Under the pieces are notes generated by a model that searched no databases, was not told the origin of the DNA, and saw only the letters and a list, made by a program, of their open reading frames with translations. This document shows, piece after piece, positions 34,490 to 45,741 of a stretch of DNA of 64,000 nt. Origin of the DNA: Paraburkholderia kururiensis JCM 10599 = LMG 19447 (lineage in GTDB: Bacteria; Pseudomonadota; Gammaproteobacteria; Burkholderiales; Burkholderiaceae); contig NZ_RJZE01000006.1 of NCBI RefSeq assembly GCF_003986935.1, forward strand, positions 1 to 64,000, read 5' to 3'. Both the position numbers and the translations under genes were made by a program. Within the stretch, counting starts at the first letter, position 1, and each line of letters begins with the position of its first letter.

Positions 34490-36385
34490 TTACGCCGGTG
34501 CGGCAGCGCTGCCCGGCTTGACCTCGGTGCCCGTATTGCTGCCACCGGACGATGAGGCGTCGCTGGCCGGCGGCGGCGCGCTCTTCGGCGAGCGCGGCGG
34601 ACGGCCCGCCATGATGTCGTTGATCTGATCGGCATCGATCGTCTCCCACTCCATCAGCGCGGCGGTCATCGCCTCAACCTTGTCGCGGTTCTCTTCGAGC
34701 AGACGCCTTGCGAGGCTGTACTGCTCGTCGAGCACGTGACGGATTTCGGCATCGACCTTCTGCTGCGTCGCCTCGGAAATCGTACGCGTGAACCCGCGGC
34801 CGAACGGCGAAGCGTCGTTCTCGTCGTCGACATACACCATCGGCCCCAGCGCGTCCGTCATGCCGAAACGGGCCACCATGGCGCGTGCCGTCTGCGTCGC
34901 CTTGTTGAAGTCGTCAGACGCGCCTGTGCTGATCAGGTTCAGGAACAGTTCTTCGGCTGCACGCCCACCAAACAGGATCGCAAGACGATCGAGCAGGTAG
35001 TCCTTCGAGTACGTTTCGTTGTCGTGCTCAGGCAGCTGCCACGTAACGCCGAGCGCCCGGCCACGCGGAATGATCGTGACCTTGTGCACCGGGTCCGCCT
35101 TCGGCAGCAGTTTTGCGATCACGGCGTGGCCCGACTCGTGGTACGCCGTGGCACGCTTCGCGTCCTCACGGATCACGGCCGACTTGCGCTCCGGACCCAT
35201 GAAAATCTTGTCCTTCGCGTCTTCGAAGTCCTGCATTTCGACGATGCGCTTGCCGCGGCGGGCCGCGAAGAGCGCAGCCTCGTTCACGAGATTCGCGAGA
35301 TCGGCGCCCGAGAAGCCCGGCGTGCCGCGTGCGATCACCGCCGCATCTACGTCGTTCGCAATGGGCACCTTGCGCAAATGCACCTTCATGATGTGTTCGC
35401 GACCGCGAATGTCGGGCAGGCCGACATACACCTGGCGGTCGAAACGGCCCGGACGCAGCAACGCCTTGTCGAGCACGTCGGAGCGGTTCGTCGCAGCAAT
35501 CACGATCACGCCGGAATTCGCTTCGAAGCCGTCCATTTCCACGAGCATCTGGTTCAGCGTCTGTTCGCGCTCGTCGTTGCCGCCGCCCATACCGGCGCCA
35601 CGATGACGACCCACCGCATCGATTTCGTCGATGAACACGATACACGGCGCATGCTTCTTCGCCTGCTCGAACATGTCGCGCACGCGCGCCGCGCCCACGC
35701 CGACGAACATCTCAACGAAGTCGGAACCCGAGATGCTGAAGAACGGCACCTTTGCTTCGCCTGCGATAGCGCGCGCAAGCAACGTCTTGCCGGTACCCGG
35801 AGGGCCGACGAGCAACACGCCGCGCGGGATGCGACCGCCCAGCTTCTGGAACTTCTGCGGATCGCGCAGGAAGTCCACAAGTTCGGATACTTCTTCCTTG
35901 GCTTCGTCGCAGCCGGCGACGTCGGAGAAATTGACAGCGTTGTTGTTCTCGTCGATCAGGCGCGCGCGGGACTTGCCGAACGAAAAGGCCCCGCCTTTTC
36001 CGCCCCCCTGCATCTGTCGCATCATGTAAAACCAGAAGCCGATGATGAGGATGGTTGGTCCAAGGTAATACAGCGCCGAGACAAGCGCGTTGGGTTCTTC
36101 ATCGGCCTTGCCGCTCACCTGGACGCCATACTTCATCAAATCGCCGACCATCCAGATGTCGCCGGGCGACACGATCTGATACTTCTGGCCGTCTGACGGA
36201 GTGACCGTGAGGTTCCGCCCCTGCACGATAACGCTCTTGACCTTACCGTTCTTGGCGTCGTCCATGAACTGCGAATACGAAACGCCTTCCTGGACGCGGG
36301 GCTTATCGAACTGCTTGAACACAGTAAACAGCACCAGTGCGATGACCAGCCACACTGCTGCCTTCGAAAACATGTTGTTGTTCAA
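34490..36385 (-). CDS. ftsH: ATP-dependent membrane zinc protease FtsH
   Basis: A 631-aa inner-membrane AAA+ protease that removes damaged membrane proteins and regulators. The N-terminal segment [17 protein letters not shown] and a second near residue 105 span the membrane. The ATPase has [29 protein letters not shown] and the second region of homology [19 protein letters not shown]. The zinc site is HESGHA. The TTG start at 36385 is supported by AAGGAG 7 nt upstream. It follows rlmE, the usual rlmE-ftsH order. Confidence 0.97.
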   Translation of the reverse strand: MNNNMFSKAAVWLVIALVLFTVFKQFDKPRVQEGVSYSQFMDDAKNGKVKSVIVQGRNLTVTPSDGQKYQIVSPGDIWMVGDLMKYGVQVSGKADEEPNALVSALYYLGPTILIIGFWFYMMRQMQGGGKGGAFSFGKSRARLIDENNNAVNFSDVAGCDEAKEEVSELVDFLRDPQKFQKLGGRIPRGVLLVGPPGTGKTLLARAIAGEAKVPFFSISGSDFVEMFVGVGAARVRDMFEQAKKHAPCIVFIDEIDAVGRHRGAGMGGGNDEREQTLNQMLVEMDGFEANSGVIVIAATNRSDVLDKALLRPGRFDRQVYVGLPDIRGREHIMKVHLRKVPIANDVDAAVIARGTPGFSGADLANLVNEAALFAARRGKRIVEMQDFEDAKDKIFMGPERKSAVIREDAKRATAYHESGHAVIAKLLPKADPVHKVTIIPRGRALGVTWQLPEHDNETYSKDYLLDRLAILFGGRAAEELFLNLISTGASDDFNKATQTARAMVARFGMTDALGPMVYVDDENDASPFGRGFTRTISEATQQKVDAEIRHVLDEQYSLARRLLEENRDKVEAMTAALMEWETIDADQINDIMAGRPPRSPKSAPPPASDASSSGGSNTGTEVKPGSAAAPA

Positions 36386-36552
36386 AGCACCACTCCTTCA
36401 CTCATAGACGGGCGCCTACATTTGCCTTGCGGCACCACGAAAGCATTCTAATCCAGTCCGCAGACCCCTGCCATAACGAATCGCTACTGCAGGGATAGCC
36501 GGAAACCGCGCCAGAAGCGGCCCTGGCGGCATCCGGCGATGCCCCGCAACCG

Positions 36553-37227
36553 TCACTTGTCGCGGGCTTCCGGACGTTTCAGCTGTCTGCCCAAAATAAA
36601 CGTTTCAGCCGATTTATCGCGTGACGCCTTCGGCTTGCGGGCCGCCACGATTTTGAACTGGTGCTTGAACTTCTCGACGATCTGGCTATACCCGCTGCCG
36701 TGAAAGCACTTGACTAAAAGGGCGCCATCCGGCTTGAGGTGCTGCTGGGCGAATTCCAGCGCCAGATCGCAAACGTGCTCGATGCGCGCGGCGTCGGCAA
36801 CGGCCACGCCGGACAGGTTGGGTGCCATGTCGGAAATTACAAGGTCCACCGGCCGGTCTCCCACGACTTCTTCAAGCTGGGCGAGTACGCTCTCCTCGCG
36901 GAAATCGCCCTCGATGAAATGGACATCGGCAATGGGCTCCATGGGCAGCAGGTCGAGCGCAATGATTGTGCCGTCGATACCGCCCTGGCGCGCCGCGTCG
37001 CGTCGGCCGCCCTGCGCGAGCTTGTTGCGCACGTACTGGCTCCAACTCCCCGGCGCAGCGCCAAGATCGACGATGACCTGACCGGGCCGGATCAGCTTGT
37101 CCTGCTCGTCGATCTCTTTGAGCTTGTAGGCGGCGCGGGCGCGATACCCCTCCCGCTGCGCCATCTTCACGTACGGGTCGTTGATGTGGTCGTGCAGCCA
37201 CGACTGGTTGAATCGATTTTTTGCCAT
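36553..37227 (-). CDS. rlmE: 23S rRNA 2'-O-methyltransferase RlmE (FtsJ/RrmJ)
   Basis: Methylates U2552 of 23S rRNA, a late step of large-subunit assembly. The 224-aa protein has [14 protein letters not shown] (catalytic Lys), the SAM loop [25 protein letters not shown] (catalytic Asp) and [11 protein letters not shown] (catalytic Lys). An extra RRDAARQGG insert is typical of Burkholderia. It heads the rlmE-ftsH-folP-glmM direction and diverges from yhbY. Confidence 0.95.
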   Translation of the reverse strand: MAKNRFNQSWLHDHINDPYVKMAQREGYRARAAYKLKEIDEQDKLIRPGQVIVDLGAAPGSWSQYVRNKLAQGGRRDAARQGGIDGTIIALDLLPMEPIADVHFIEGDFREESVLAQLEEVVGDRPVDLVISDMAPNLSGVAVADAARIEHVCDLALEFAQQHLKPDGALLVKCFHGSGYSQIVEKFKHQFKIVAARKPKASRDKSAETFILGRQLKRPEARDK

Positions 37228-37441
37228 TACCGTTGAACTGTTGCTGCGTGATGCCGCACTTTTAGCGGATAATACGCGTTTTATTTACGTGGCTGCCGCC
37301 CTCGCCCGTACCGGGCCGCAGGGCTGCTTGCGGGTTGTTTCTTCCCCCCACGTTTTCCCTTGTTCCGGCGAGCCGCTCCTCGCGCCCATGCGGCGAGCGG
37401 GCGCCGCCATTCTAGTCGAGTCCCGAACTCCCACAGCCGCC

Positions 37442-37981
37442 ATGCCCGCCCTCCAAATCTCCTCCGACCAACGCGCCGCACTGCGCTCCGAAGCGCACGC
37501 GCTCAAACCGGTCGTACTCGTCGGCGCCGAAGGCTTGACCGACGCCGTTCTCAAAGAGATCAAGGTGCACCTCGCGGCCCATGAACTCATCAAGATCCGC
37601 GTGTTCGGCGACGAGCGCGAAACGCGCCTCGCCATCTACGAGGAAATTTGCGACCGGCTCAACGCCGCGCCGATCCAGCACATCGGCAAGCTGCTCGTGA
37701 TCTGGAAGCGCCGGCCCGCCGAACCCGCCGCGAGGCGCGGTGCGGCTCGCAAAGCGGCCGTTCCGGGCGCCCGCGAGGCGCGAGCCGCAGAGCCTGCCGC
37801 GCCGAAAGGCCGCGCGCCGCGCGTCGTCAAAGTGGTCAAGCCGAGCGACAACCCGATGCGCCGGAACAGGCCCGAACTCGTCGTGGTACGCGGCAATGAG
37901 CGCGTGACGGCGGGCGGCAACGTGAAACGGGCGAAAAAGCGCCAGACGGGCGCAAAACGACAGCACCAGGGCACCAAGTAA
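37442..37981 (+). CDS. yhbY: YhbY/CRS1-type RNA-binding protein with long basic tail
   Basis: The first ~97 residues are a CRM domain, as in YhbY, which binds pre-50S ribosomes: RAALRSEAHALKPVVLVG, the GAEG loop and VLKEIKVHLAAHELIKIRVFG. Typical YhbY ends soon after the core, at about 97 aa. This one continues for about 80 residues of Ala/Pro/Arg/Lys-rich, surely disordered sequence ending KRAKKRQTGAKRQHQGTK. The tail could add unspecific RNA binding. The ATG at 37442 is standard; it diverges from rlmE, another ribosome-assembly gene. Confidence 0.88.
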   Translation: MPALQISSDQRAALRSEAHALKPVVLVGAEGLTDAVLKEIKVHLAAHELIKIRVFGDERETRLAIYEEICDRLNAAPIQHIGKLLVIWKRRPAEPAARRGAARKAAVPGAREARAAEPAAPKGRAPRVVKVVKPSDNPMRRNRPELVVVRGNERVTAGGNVKRAKKRQTGAKRQHQGTK

Positions 37982-38059
37982 GGCCGCAACAGGAATCGGC
38001 AAGGCGCTTACGCGCCTTTCGCCGGAGGTGCGTCAAACGGCCCCAGCGCGTCCAGGCGG

Positions 38060-38560
38060 TTATGCAGCATCGCGCTGTGCGCCCGACCGGAGCGGCGCCG
38101 CGAGCGTCGCGCTGCCGGGAAGCATCCAGACCAGCGCGAGGCCGAAGAGACTCTCCACCAGATAGAACAGACTCGATACGCCGTGCAGCAGCCCGAAGCG
38201 GCTTGCATATGCGGAATGGCCCACATCCGTACCGGCATTCAGGGCCGCTACGCGCAGCGCATTCATGAACGGCTGCAATCCGAAATAACCGACGAGCACG
38301 CACGCCAGCATGCCCGTCATCACCCAGCGCAGCCGGCGATACACATCGTTACCGCGCCGAACGAGCAGATTGCCGAGCGCGAGCAGCAACACGCCGCACA
38401 CCACACCGATCACTGCTTCGATGCGAAAGAGTTGCGCCGCGACGCTGCCCGCCGTCATGCGATCGAGCGAAGTGAACAGCACGGGCGCGACCGCGTAGCC
38501 GATCGTCAGCAAGCTGCCGACCCAGACTACGACGATGAGCCGGAATACCCGGTGAGGCAT
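38060..38560 (-). CDS. DUF4149-type integral membrane protein
   Basis: A 166-aa protein with four predicted membrane segments: LIVVVWVGSLLTIGYAVAP, AVIGVVCGVLLLALGN, MTGMLACVLVGYFGL and LFYLVESLFGLALVW. The start MPHRVFRLIVVVWVGSLL, followed by the VLFTSLDRMTAGSVAAQLF block, fits the DUF4149 family, whose function is unknown. The ATG at 38560 is chosen over an upstream one at 38575. It lies 23 bp after greA and reads the same way, so they may share a transcript. Confidence 0.75.
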   Translation of the reverse strand: MPHRVFRLIVVVWVGSLLTIGYAVAPVLFTSLDRMTAGSVAAQLFRIEAVIGVVCGVLLLALGNLLVRRGNDVYRRLRWVMTGMLACVLVGYFGLQPFMNALRVAALNAGTDVGHSAYASRFGLLHGVSSLFYLVESLFGLALVWMLPGSATLAAPLRSGAQRDAA

Positions 38561-38583
38561 CGAGGACACCTGCACGGCGCCGC

Positions 38584-39060
38584 TCAGACGTAACGGACTT
38601 CGATGATTTCGTACTCGCGCACGCCGCTTGGCGCCTGCACGGCGGCGACGTCGCCTTCCGACTTGCCGATGAGCGCACGCGCGATGGGCGAGCTGATGGA
38701 GATGAGGCCGTGCTCGAGGTCGGCTTCGTCGTCGCCGACGATTTGATACGTCACGGTCTTGCCCGATTCAAGGTCTTCGAGTTCCACCGTTGCCGCGAAC
38801 ACGACGCGGCCGTCCGCTTCCAGTGCGGCGGGATCGATGACCTGCGCCGCTGCCAGCTTCGATTCGATCTCGGCAATGCGGCCTTCGATGAAGCCCTGTT
38901 TTTCTTTGGCTGCATCGTATTCGGCGTTTTCCGACAGGTCACCTTGTGCGCGGGCTTCCGCGATCGAATTGATGACAGCGGGACGCTCGACTGTTTTAAG
39001 ACGCTGCAGTTCGTCGCGCAGTTGATCCGCGCCACGTCTGGTCAAGGGAATAGTGCTCAT
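38584..39060 (-). CDS. greA: Transcript cleavage factor GreA
   Basis: Rescues backtracked RNA polymerase by stimulating cleavage of the transcript. The 158-aa protein (normal length) starts [22 protein letters not shown]; the coiled-coil tip has [18 protein letters not shown] with the conserved D/E pair that places Mg2+ at the polymerase active site, and the C-terminal FKBP-like domain ends with [14 protein letters not shown]. It follows carB by 154 bp. Confidence 0.96.
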   Translation of the reverse strand: MSTIPLTRRGADQLRDELQRLKTVERPAVINSIAEARAQGDLSENAEYDAAKEKQGFIEGRIAEIESKLAAAQVIDPAALEADGRVVFAATVELEDLESGKTVTYQIVGDDEADLEHGLISISSPIARALIGKSEGDVAAVQAPSGVREYEIIEVRYV

Positions 39061-39214
39061 AGACGACTCATGTGGCCAAAAACGGCCATAAAAAAAATCA
39101 CCGCGGTTAAGTGCATCCCGGTGCGGAACCGGCCACGATACGCTGGTATCAGGCCGTAGCCTTCGGGACGCCGCCTAACCGCGGCAGTTACGAATTGGAC
39201 TGGTGATCGAAGCC

Positions 39215-42200
39215 TTAGTTTAGGCGAGCATGGAGTCCTTGTAAATCATAGACTTCCAGGTTCTTCAGGTACCGCAGACCCTCCACCGCGGCACGCGCAC
39301 CCGACATGGTCGTGTAGTACGTGACCTTGTTTGCCTGGGCGCTCATGCGGATGGAACGCGAGTCCGCAATCGCCGATCGCGTCTCGTCGACCGTCGTGAA
39401 GACGAGTGCGATCTCGCCGTTCTTGATCATGTCGACGATGTGCGGACGGCCGTCCTTCACCTTGTTCACCACCTTCACCGGCACGCCGGCGGCCTGAATG
39501 GCCGCGGCCGTGCCGCGCGTCGCGACGATCGGATAGCCGAGTTCGTGCAGCATGCGGGCGACTTCCACTGCCTTCGGTTTGTCGGCGTCCATCACCGTAA
39601 GCAACACCGTGCCCGACTCGGGCAGGCGCGAGCCCGCGGCGAGCTGCGACTTGAAAAGCGCCTCGCCAAAGGTCTTGCCCACGCCCATCACTTCGCCGGT
39701 CGAACGCATTTCCGGTCCAAGCACCGGGTCGACGGTGGGGAACTTGACGAACGGGAACACCGCTTCCTTGACGCTGAAGTAAGGCGGCACCACTTCGCGC
39801 GTCACGCCCTGCTCCGCGAGTGTCTGGCCAACCATCGCGCGCGCCGCGATCTTCGCGAGCGGCAGGCTGGTCGCCTTCGAGACGTACGGCACCGTACGCG
39901 AGGCGCGCGGGTTCACTTCGAGCACGTAGATCACGTCACGCTTCGAGCCGTCGTCCTGCGGAACCTGCTGGATGGCGAACTGCACGTTCATCAGGCCCAC
40001 CACGTTGAGCGCCTTCGCCATCGCGGCCGTCTGGCGCTTCAGTTCGGCAACCGTTTCCTGCGAGAGCGAATACGGCGGTAGCGAGCACGCCGAGTCACCC
40101 GAGTGCACGCCGGCCTGCTCGATGTGTTCCATCACGCCGCCAATGAACACCGCTTCGCCGTCTGAGATGCAATCCACGTCGCACTCGATGGCGTCGTTGA
40201 GGAAGCGGTCGAGCAGCACCGGCGAGTCGTTCGAGACCTTCACGGCCTCGCGCATGTAGCGTTCGAGGTCGCGCGGCTCGTGGACGATTTCCATCGCGCG
40301 CCCGCCCAGCACATACGACGGACGCACGACGAGCGGATAGCCGATCTCGTCCGCCAGCTTGAGCGCCTCCTCTTCGGTACGCGCGGTGCGGTTGGGCGGC
40401 TGACGCAGGTTCAGGTCCTGCAGCAGCTTCTGGAAACGCTCGCGGTCTTCCGCGGCGTCGATCATGTCAGGCGACGTGCCGACGATGGGCACCCCGTTCG
40501 CCTCCAGATCGAGTGCGAGCTTGAGCGGCGTCTGGCCGCCGTACTGCACGATCACGCCGAGCGGCTTTTCCTTGTCGACGATTTCGAGCACGTCTTCGAG
40601 CGTGAGCGGCTCGAAGTACAGACGGTCGGACGTGTCGTAGTCGGTGGAAACGGTCTCGGGGTTGCAGTTGACCATGATCGTTTCGTAGCCGTCTTCGCGC
40701 ATCGCGAGCGCGGCATGCACGCAGCAATAGTCGAACTCGATGCCCTGGCCGATCCGATTCGGGCCACCGCCCAGCACCATGATCTTCTTCTTGTCGGTGG
40801 GCTGCGCTTCGCACTCTTCCTCGTAGGTCGAGTACATGTACGCGGTTTTCGTGGCGAACTCGGCCGCGCACGTGTCCACGCGCTTGTACACGGGGCGCAC
40901 GTTGAGTTCGATACGGCGGCGGCGCACGTCGGTCTGCGTCGCGCCCAGCAGTTTCGCGAGACGCCGGTCCGAGAAGCCGCTCTGCTTGAGGAAGTACAGC
41001 TCTTCCTTCGAAAGGCTTGCGAGCGTGCGGCCGGCGAGCGCCTTCTCCTTGAGCACGATCTGTTCGATCTGCGCGAGGAACCACGGGTCGATCGACGTTT
41101 CCTCGAAGACTTCCTCGCGCGTCATGCCGAGGCGGAACGCGTCGCCCACGTACCAGATGCGATCCGGACCGGCCTCGCCGATCTGGCGGATCACTTCGTC
41201 GCGGTTCGTGGTCTTTTCGTCGAGACCGTCCACGCCCACTTCGAGGCCGCGCAGCGCCTTCTGGAACGACTCCTGGAACGTGCGACCGATCGCCATCACC
41301 TCACCCACGGACTTCATCTGCGTCGTCAAGCGCGGGTCGGCTTCGCGGAACTTCTCGAACGCGAAGCGCGGAATCTTGGTGACCACATAGTCGATGGTCG
41401 GTTCGAACGACGCCGGCGTCTGACCGCCCGTGATCTCGTTCTTGAGTTCGTCGAGCGTGTAGCCCACGGCGAGCTTCGCCGCGACCTTCGCGATGGGAAA
41501 GCCCGTTGCCTTCGAGGCAAGCGCCGACGAACGCGACACGCGCGGGTTCATCTCGATCACGATCATGCGGCCGTTCTGCGGGTTGATCGAGAACTGCACG
41601 TTCGAGCCGCCCGTATCCACGCCAATCTCTCGCAATACGGCGAGCGAGGCATCGCGCAGGATCTGGTATTCCTTGTCGGTGAGCGTCTGTGCCGGCGCGA
41701 CCGTAATCGAGTCGCCGGTGTGGATGCCCATCGGGTCCAGGTTCTCGATCGAGCACACGATGATGCAGTTGTCCTTCCTGTCGCGGACCACTTCCATCTC
41801 GTACTCTTTCCAGCCCAGCAGCGATTCTTCGATCAAGAGCTCACGCGTAGGCGAGAGGTCGAGCCCGCGCTTGCAGATTTCCTCGAACTCTTCTCGGTTG
41901 TACGCAATGCCGCCGCCCGAGCCGCCCAGCGTGAACGAAGGACGAATCACGATCGGATAACCGCCCGTACCGGTGGCCTGCGCAATTTCCGCGTGCACCT
42001 TGAGCGCCTCTTCCATCGAGTGCGCCGTGCCGGACTTCGCCGAGCCAAGGCCGATCTTCGTCATCGCATCTTTGAACTTCTGGCGGTCTTCGGCCTTGTC
42101 GATGGCTTCCGGCGAGGCGCCGATCAGCTCGACGTCGTACTTCGCCAGCACGCCTTCGCGGAACAGGTCGAGCGCGCAGTTGAGCGCGGTCTGGCCGCCC

Positions 42201-42469
42201 ATCGTCGGCAGGATCGCGTCAGGGCGCTCTTTCGCGATGATGCGCTCCACCACTTCCCACGTGATCGGCTCGATGTAGGTGACGTCGGCCGTGTTCGGGT
42301 CGGTCATGATCGTCGCCGGATTGCTGTTGACGAGAATGACCTTGTAGCCCTCCTCCCGCAACGCCTTGCACGCCTGCGCGCCCGAATAATCGAACTCGCA
42401 CGCCTGGCCGATGATGATCGGACCGGCGCCGATGATGAGGATGCTCTTGATGTCTGTCCGCTTGGGCAT
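39215..42469 (-). CDS. carB: Carbamoyl-phosphate synthase large subunit
   Basis: Makes carbamoyl phosphate from bicarbonate, two ATP and ammonia delivered by CarA; feeds arginine and pyrimidine synthesis. The 1084-aa chain holds two ATP-grasp halves (first with [19 protein letters not shown], second with [19 protein letters not shown]) and a C-terminal MGS-like allosteric domain ([19 protein letters not shown]). The ATG at 42469 gives the classic [14 protein letters not shown] start. It lies 94 bp after carA. Confidence 0.98.
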   Translation of the reverse strand: MPKRTDIKSILIIGAGPIIIGQACEFDYSGAQACKALREEGYKVILVNSNPATIMTDPNTADVTYIEPITWEVVERIIAKERPDAILPTMGGQTALNCALDLFREGVLAKYDVELIGASPEAIDKAEDRQKFKDAMTKIGLGSAKSGTAHSMEEALKVHAEIAQATGTGGYPIVIRPSFTLGGSGGGIAYNREEFEEICKRGLDLSPTRELLIEESLLGWKEYEMEVVRDRKDNCIIVCSIENLDPMGIHTGDSITVAPAQTLTDKEYQILRDASLAVLREIGVDTGGSNVQFSINPQNGRMIVIEMNPRVSRSSALASKATGFPIAKVAAKLAVGYTLDELKNEITGGQTPASFEPTIDYVVTKIPRFAFEKFREADPRLTTQMKSVGEVMAIGRTFQESFQKALRGLEVGVDGLDEKTTNRDEVIRQIGEAGPDRIWYVGDAFRLGMTREEVFEETSIDPWFLAQIEQIVLKEKALAGRTLASLSKEELYFLKQSGFSDRRLAKLLGATQTDVRRRRIELNVRPVYKRVDTCAAEFATKTAYMYSTYEEECEAQPTDKKKIMVLGGGPNRIGQGIEFDYCCVHAALAMREDGYETIMVNCNPETVSTDYDTSDRLYFEPLTLEDVLEIVDKEKPLGVIVQYGGQTPLKLALDLEANGVPIVGTSPDMIDAAEDRERFQKLLQDLNLRQPPNRTARTEEEALKLADEIGYPLVVRPSYVLGGRAMEIVHEPRDLERYMREAVKVSNDSPVLLDRFLNDAIECDVDCISDGEAVFIGGVMEHIEQAGVHSGDSACSLPPYSLSQETVAELKRQTAAMAKALNVVGLMNVQFAIQQVPQDDGSKRDVIYVLEVNPRASRTVPYVSKATSLPLAKIAARAMVGQTLAEQGVTREVVPPYFSVKEAVFPFVKFPTVDPVLGPEMRSTGEVMGVGKTFGEALFKSQLAAGSRLPESGTVLLTVMDADKPKAVEVARMLHELGYPIVATRGTAAAIQAAGVPVKVVNKVKDGRPHIVDMIKNGEIALVFTTVDETRSAIADSRSIRMSAQANKVTYYTTMSGARAAVEGLRYLKNLEVYDLQGLHARLN

Positions 42470-42563
42470 AACGCTCTCGTAGATGTATTCCTGTGTTCCT
42501 TGCTTGCTCGCGCGCTCGGGCGGCAGGGTACGCCGCCGGCGCTGCGTCCTTCGTGCCGGCTCT

Positions 42564-43730
42564 TCAGGCAGCAGCCGTGCGACCCGTCGCGCCGGTGTTG
42601 CGGGCGGCATCCATCAACGCCGTGAACCGGTCGAACAGATAGCCGATGTCGTGCGGCCCCGGCGACGCTTCCGGGTGGCCCTGGAAGCAGAACGCCGGTT
42701 TGTCGGTCAGCGCGAAGCCCTGCAGCGTGCCGTCGAACAGCGACACGTGCGTCACGCGCGCGTTGGCGGGCAGCGTGTCGGCATCCACCGCGAAGCCATG
42801 GTTCTGCGACGTGATCACGACGCGGCCGTCCGCAAGATCCTTCACCGGGTGGTTCGCGCCGTGGTGGCCGGTCTTCATCTTCATCGTCTTTGCGCCGACG
42901 GCGAGCCCCATGATCTGGTGGCCAAGGCAGATGCCGAACGTCGGGATGCCGCGCGCGATGAATTCCTTCGTGGCCGCGATGGCGTAGTCGCACGGTTCCG
43001 GGTCGCCGGGGCCGTTCGAGAGGAAGATGCCGTCCGGATTGAGCGCGAGCGCGTCGGCCGCGCTCGCCTGGGCGGGCAGCACCGTGACGTGGCAGCCGCG
43101 CTGCGCGAGCATGCGCAGGATGTTGTGCTTCACGCCGTAGTCGAAGGCGACCACGCGGTACTTCGGCTCGTTCTGCACGCCGTAGCCTTCGCCCAGTTGC
43201 CATTCGGTCGTCGTCCAGACGTACTCGCGCTGCGTCGAGACCACCTTCGCGAGGTCCATGCCGGCAAGGCCGGGAAACGAGCGCGCCAGTTCGATGGCCT
43301 GAGCTTCGTCTGCCGAGCCCGCTACGATCGCGCCGTTTTGCGCGCCCTTGTCACGCAGAATGCGCGTGAGCTTGCGCGTGTCGATGCCCGCAATCGCCAC
43401 CACGTTTTCGTCGCGCAGGTAGTCGGAGAGCGAACGCTCCATGCGGAAGTTCGACGCGAGCCCCGGCAGGTCGCGAATGATGAGACCGGCGGCATGGACT
43501 TTCGTGGCTTCGACGTCTTCAGCGTTGACGCCGACGTTGCCGATATGCGGATACGTGAGGGTGACGATCTGGCGGGCGTAGCTCGGGTCGGTCAGGATTT
43601 CCTGATAGCCCGTCATGGCCGTGTTGAACACGACTTCGCCGATGGTATGGCCCGGCGCGCCGATCGAGTAACCACGAAAGACCGTGCCGTCGGCAAGCGC
43701 GAGCAGAGCAGGAGAAAAAGACGGCAACAC
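42564..43730 (-). CDS. carA: Carbamoyl-phosphate synthase small subunit
   Basis: Glutamine amidotransferase that supplies ammonia to CarB. The 388-aa protein has the N-terminal CPSase domain ([29 protein letters not shown]) and a class I amidotransferase domain with the nucleophile Cys in [11 protein letters not shown] and the His-x-Glu pair in [10 protein letters not shown]. The GTG at 43730 is supported by AAGGAG 6 nt upstream. The gene begins about 280 bp downstream of a good promoter. Confidence 0.97.
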   Translation of the reverse strand: MLPSFSPALLALADGTVFRGYSIGAPGHTIGEVVFNTAMTGYQEILTDPSYARQIVTLTYPHIGNVGVNAEDVEATKVHAAGLIIRDLPGLASNFRMERSLSDYLRDENVVAIAGIDTRKLTRILRDKGAQNGAIVAGSADEAQAIELARSFPGLAGMDLAKVVSTQREYVWTTTEWQLGEGYGVQNEPKYRVVAFDYGVKHNILRMLAQRGCHVTVLPAQASAADALALNPDGIFLSNGPGDPEPCDYAIAATKEFIARGIPTFGICLGHQIMGLAVGAKTMKMKTGHHGANHPVKDLADGRVVITSQNHGFAVDADTLPANARVTHVSLFDGTLQGFALTDKPAFCFQGHPEASPGPHDIGYLFDRFTALMDAARNTGATGRTAAA

Positions 43731-44017
43731 GGGAGACTCCTTGGGGGAACACCCTGTTGCCGACCTGTTGATCCGACCGTACGGGCTGAGGCAGCGGCAT
43801 CGTTCGATGCGCGCGAGAGCCCGTCGCGGCTGGCGGCAGGCGTCGCGCTCGCGGCGGACGGTCGCGGCTCTCAACGAGCGGACCGGACGGGAGCTGCGGC
43901 GCGCCTTCCGCTGCCTGTTGCGTACATATTGCGTGCGAATGCACGCCGACGCGCGGCGGATGAACGGTTTGGAGGAGGTAGGCGCTAGGGTGCGGGTTGA
44001 TAAGCTGAAACTTTCGA
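43731..44017 (-). other. Long untranslated leader of carAB
   Basis: Between the predicted start of transcription near 44011 and the carA GTG lie about 280 nt with no supported gene. Pyrimidine- or arginine-dependent control of carAB often works through promoter or leader sequences; I see no clear attenuator hairpin here. Confidence 0.4.
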
Positions 44018-44047
44018 ATTATAGCCTGAAAGCGACGTTATCTTCAA
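44018..44047 (-). promoter_or_regulatory. carAB promoter
   Basis: On the minus strand TTGAAG (44047-44042), an 18-bp spacer and a perfect TATAAT (44023-44018). Confidence 0.75.
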
Positions 44048-44231
44048 ATCCCGGGACGTTAGGGCCAGAACCGCGGCGGTTCGCTGACCGTATTCACTAT
44101 AGTCCACCCGGCCCCACGGGCAGCCGATGAGCCCCCAGTCGTTCGTGCACGGCAAGGCTCGACATCGTGATTGCGGGACACCGGACGAGGGCGCCAATCC
44201 GGTTCTCCAGCCCATTTCAGGTTCGAGTCGC

Positions 44232-45475
44232 TCAGAGCTGCCGCTCGGCCGAAAGCGCGGCCGATTCCACCATCGCCGGACCTGGCAGTACGTACCACAC
44301 CGCACTTGCGAGTTGCAGCGCAATCAGGATGCCCCAGGCGGTGAGATGCGCCGCGCGCGGATAATGTCCGTCCATTTCGGGCCAGTGCGACAACACAGCG
44401 CCCACGCCGATCTGGAAACCGAAGATCAGCAGAAAGATAACGAGGGTGAGCGTCGTATTAACGCGTCCGATCAAATGCGCCGGGAAATGTCGCGCCATCG
44501 CCGCGTAACTCAGGATGCCGGTGCCGCCGAAGAAGCCGTAAGCCGCCCGCAGGAAGCCGGCGGGCAGCGGCGCGCCGCACACGATCAGCACCTGGGTGAC
44601 GGCGAACAGCGCCATGCCGATGCCGCAGAACGCGTACAAAGAAATGCCCTGGCGCTCGAGGCCGCGGGCCGCCGCGCCAAAGCCCACGCAACCCGCCATC
44701 ATCGCGAAGCCCAACACCGATACGAGCGCGGCCGCGGCCGGCCCGGCGAAGCCCGCGACATCGCGCAGCCAGGCACCGACCCACAGCGACTGCATGGCGT
44801 AAAAGACCCCTGCGTGACGACGGAGAACGACGCCATCCTCCAGAACGCCGCGCTGCGCATGATGTGCCACGTGCCCTTGAACTGACTCACGAGCCCGCCC
44901 TGGCGATGCTGCGAGTCGCGCGACTCCGGTGCGCCGAGCCAGAGCGCGGCAGACACGGCCACCGTAAGCACGCCCAAGCCAACGCACACCGTACGCCAGC
45001 CCGCAAACGTCAATAGCCAGGTCAGCGGCGATCCGACTGCAACGCCGCCCAGCCCGCCGACCGCCATCACGAGCCCGTTCATGAGCGGCAACCGCGCCTG
45101 CGGGTAATGCTGCGCAAGCGCCTTGAACGCCGCGCCGAGACATACGGAAACGCCCACACCGATCAGCAGCCGCCCTGCCATCATCCCGGCCACGCCATGA
45201 GCCGCGCCGAAGGCCCATACGCCGGCCGCAGCAAAGAGGAGCATCCCCGCCGTTACGCGGCGCGCGCCGTAGTGATCGAGCAGCACGCCTGCCGGAATCT
45301 GGGCACCCGCGAAGCCGAGAAAGTAGAGACTGGTGAGAAGGCCAAGATCGGCTGCGGAAAGTCCGAGTTCATGAGTGATCAACGGCGCGAAGCCGAGATT
45401 GACGCCACGGAACACGTACGAGACGAAATACCCCGCGGAAAACAGCACGAACACACGCAACTGGGTAGAGGACAT
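44232..45475 (-). pseudogene. MFS transporter, interrupted by a one-base frameshift
   Basis: The N-terminal half (from MSSTQLRVFVLFSAGYFVSYVFRG, LTSLYFLGFAGAQIPAG, to MASFSVVTQG) and the C-terminal half (from VFYAMQSLWVGAWL to LSAERQL) together make one 12-segment major facilitator protein of about 414 aa. The halves lie in different frames and meet at a run of four C on the plus strand, 44807-44810 (G on the coding strand); one extra base restores VVTQG-VFYAMQSLW. Either the gene is broken or the base is a sequence error. The D-H-Y-G-A-R-R loop typical of MFS is intact. Substrate is unknown. It stands upstream of carA. Confidence 0.8.
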
Positions 45476-45628
45476 TGGAACGTCGGACGAGCGCTGTGTA
45501 AGCGCCGGCGCATCGGCCGGCGAGAAACCGGAACGATACTGGAAAGCGGCCGCGCCTGCCGGACGCGGATTCGACGCCACGCCCCACCGAATCAGCATCG
45601 CGCGGCGACGGGAACGGCTGCAGCAGAA

Positions 45629-45657
45629 ATGAAAACGCCGTCACGCAAGGTGACGGC
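45629..45657 (-). terminator. Terminator after mltD
   Basis: GCCGTCAC pairs with GTGACGGC around a 5-base loop; on the minus strand GTTTTC follows. It lies about 85 bp after the mltD stop. Confidence 0.7.
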
Positions 45658-45741
45658 GCATGAAAATACCAGGTGTGATCGGAGCGCGTTTCATGCGCTG
45701 CCCCCGCAACGCATGTGGTCACCCCAGGCGGGCCGCTTGTT

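Noticed and set aside
40280..42625. A 781-codon open frame on the plus strand opposite carB
   Set aside because: It is the mirror of a high-GC coding region; the protein is an Arg/His/Ala-rich sequence with no domain, and carB is unmistakable.
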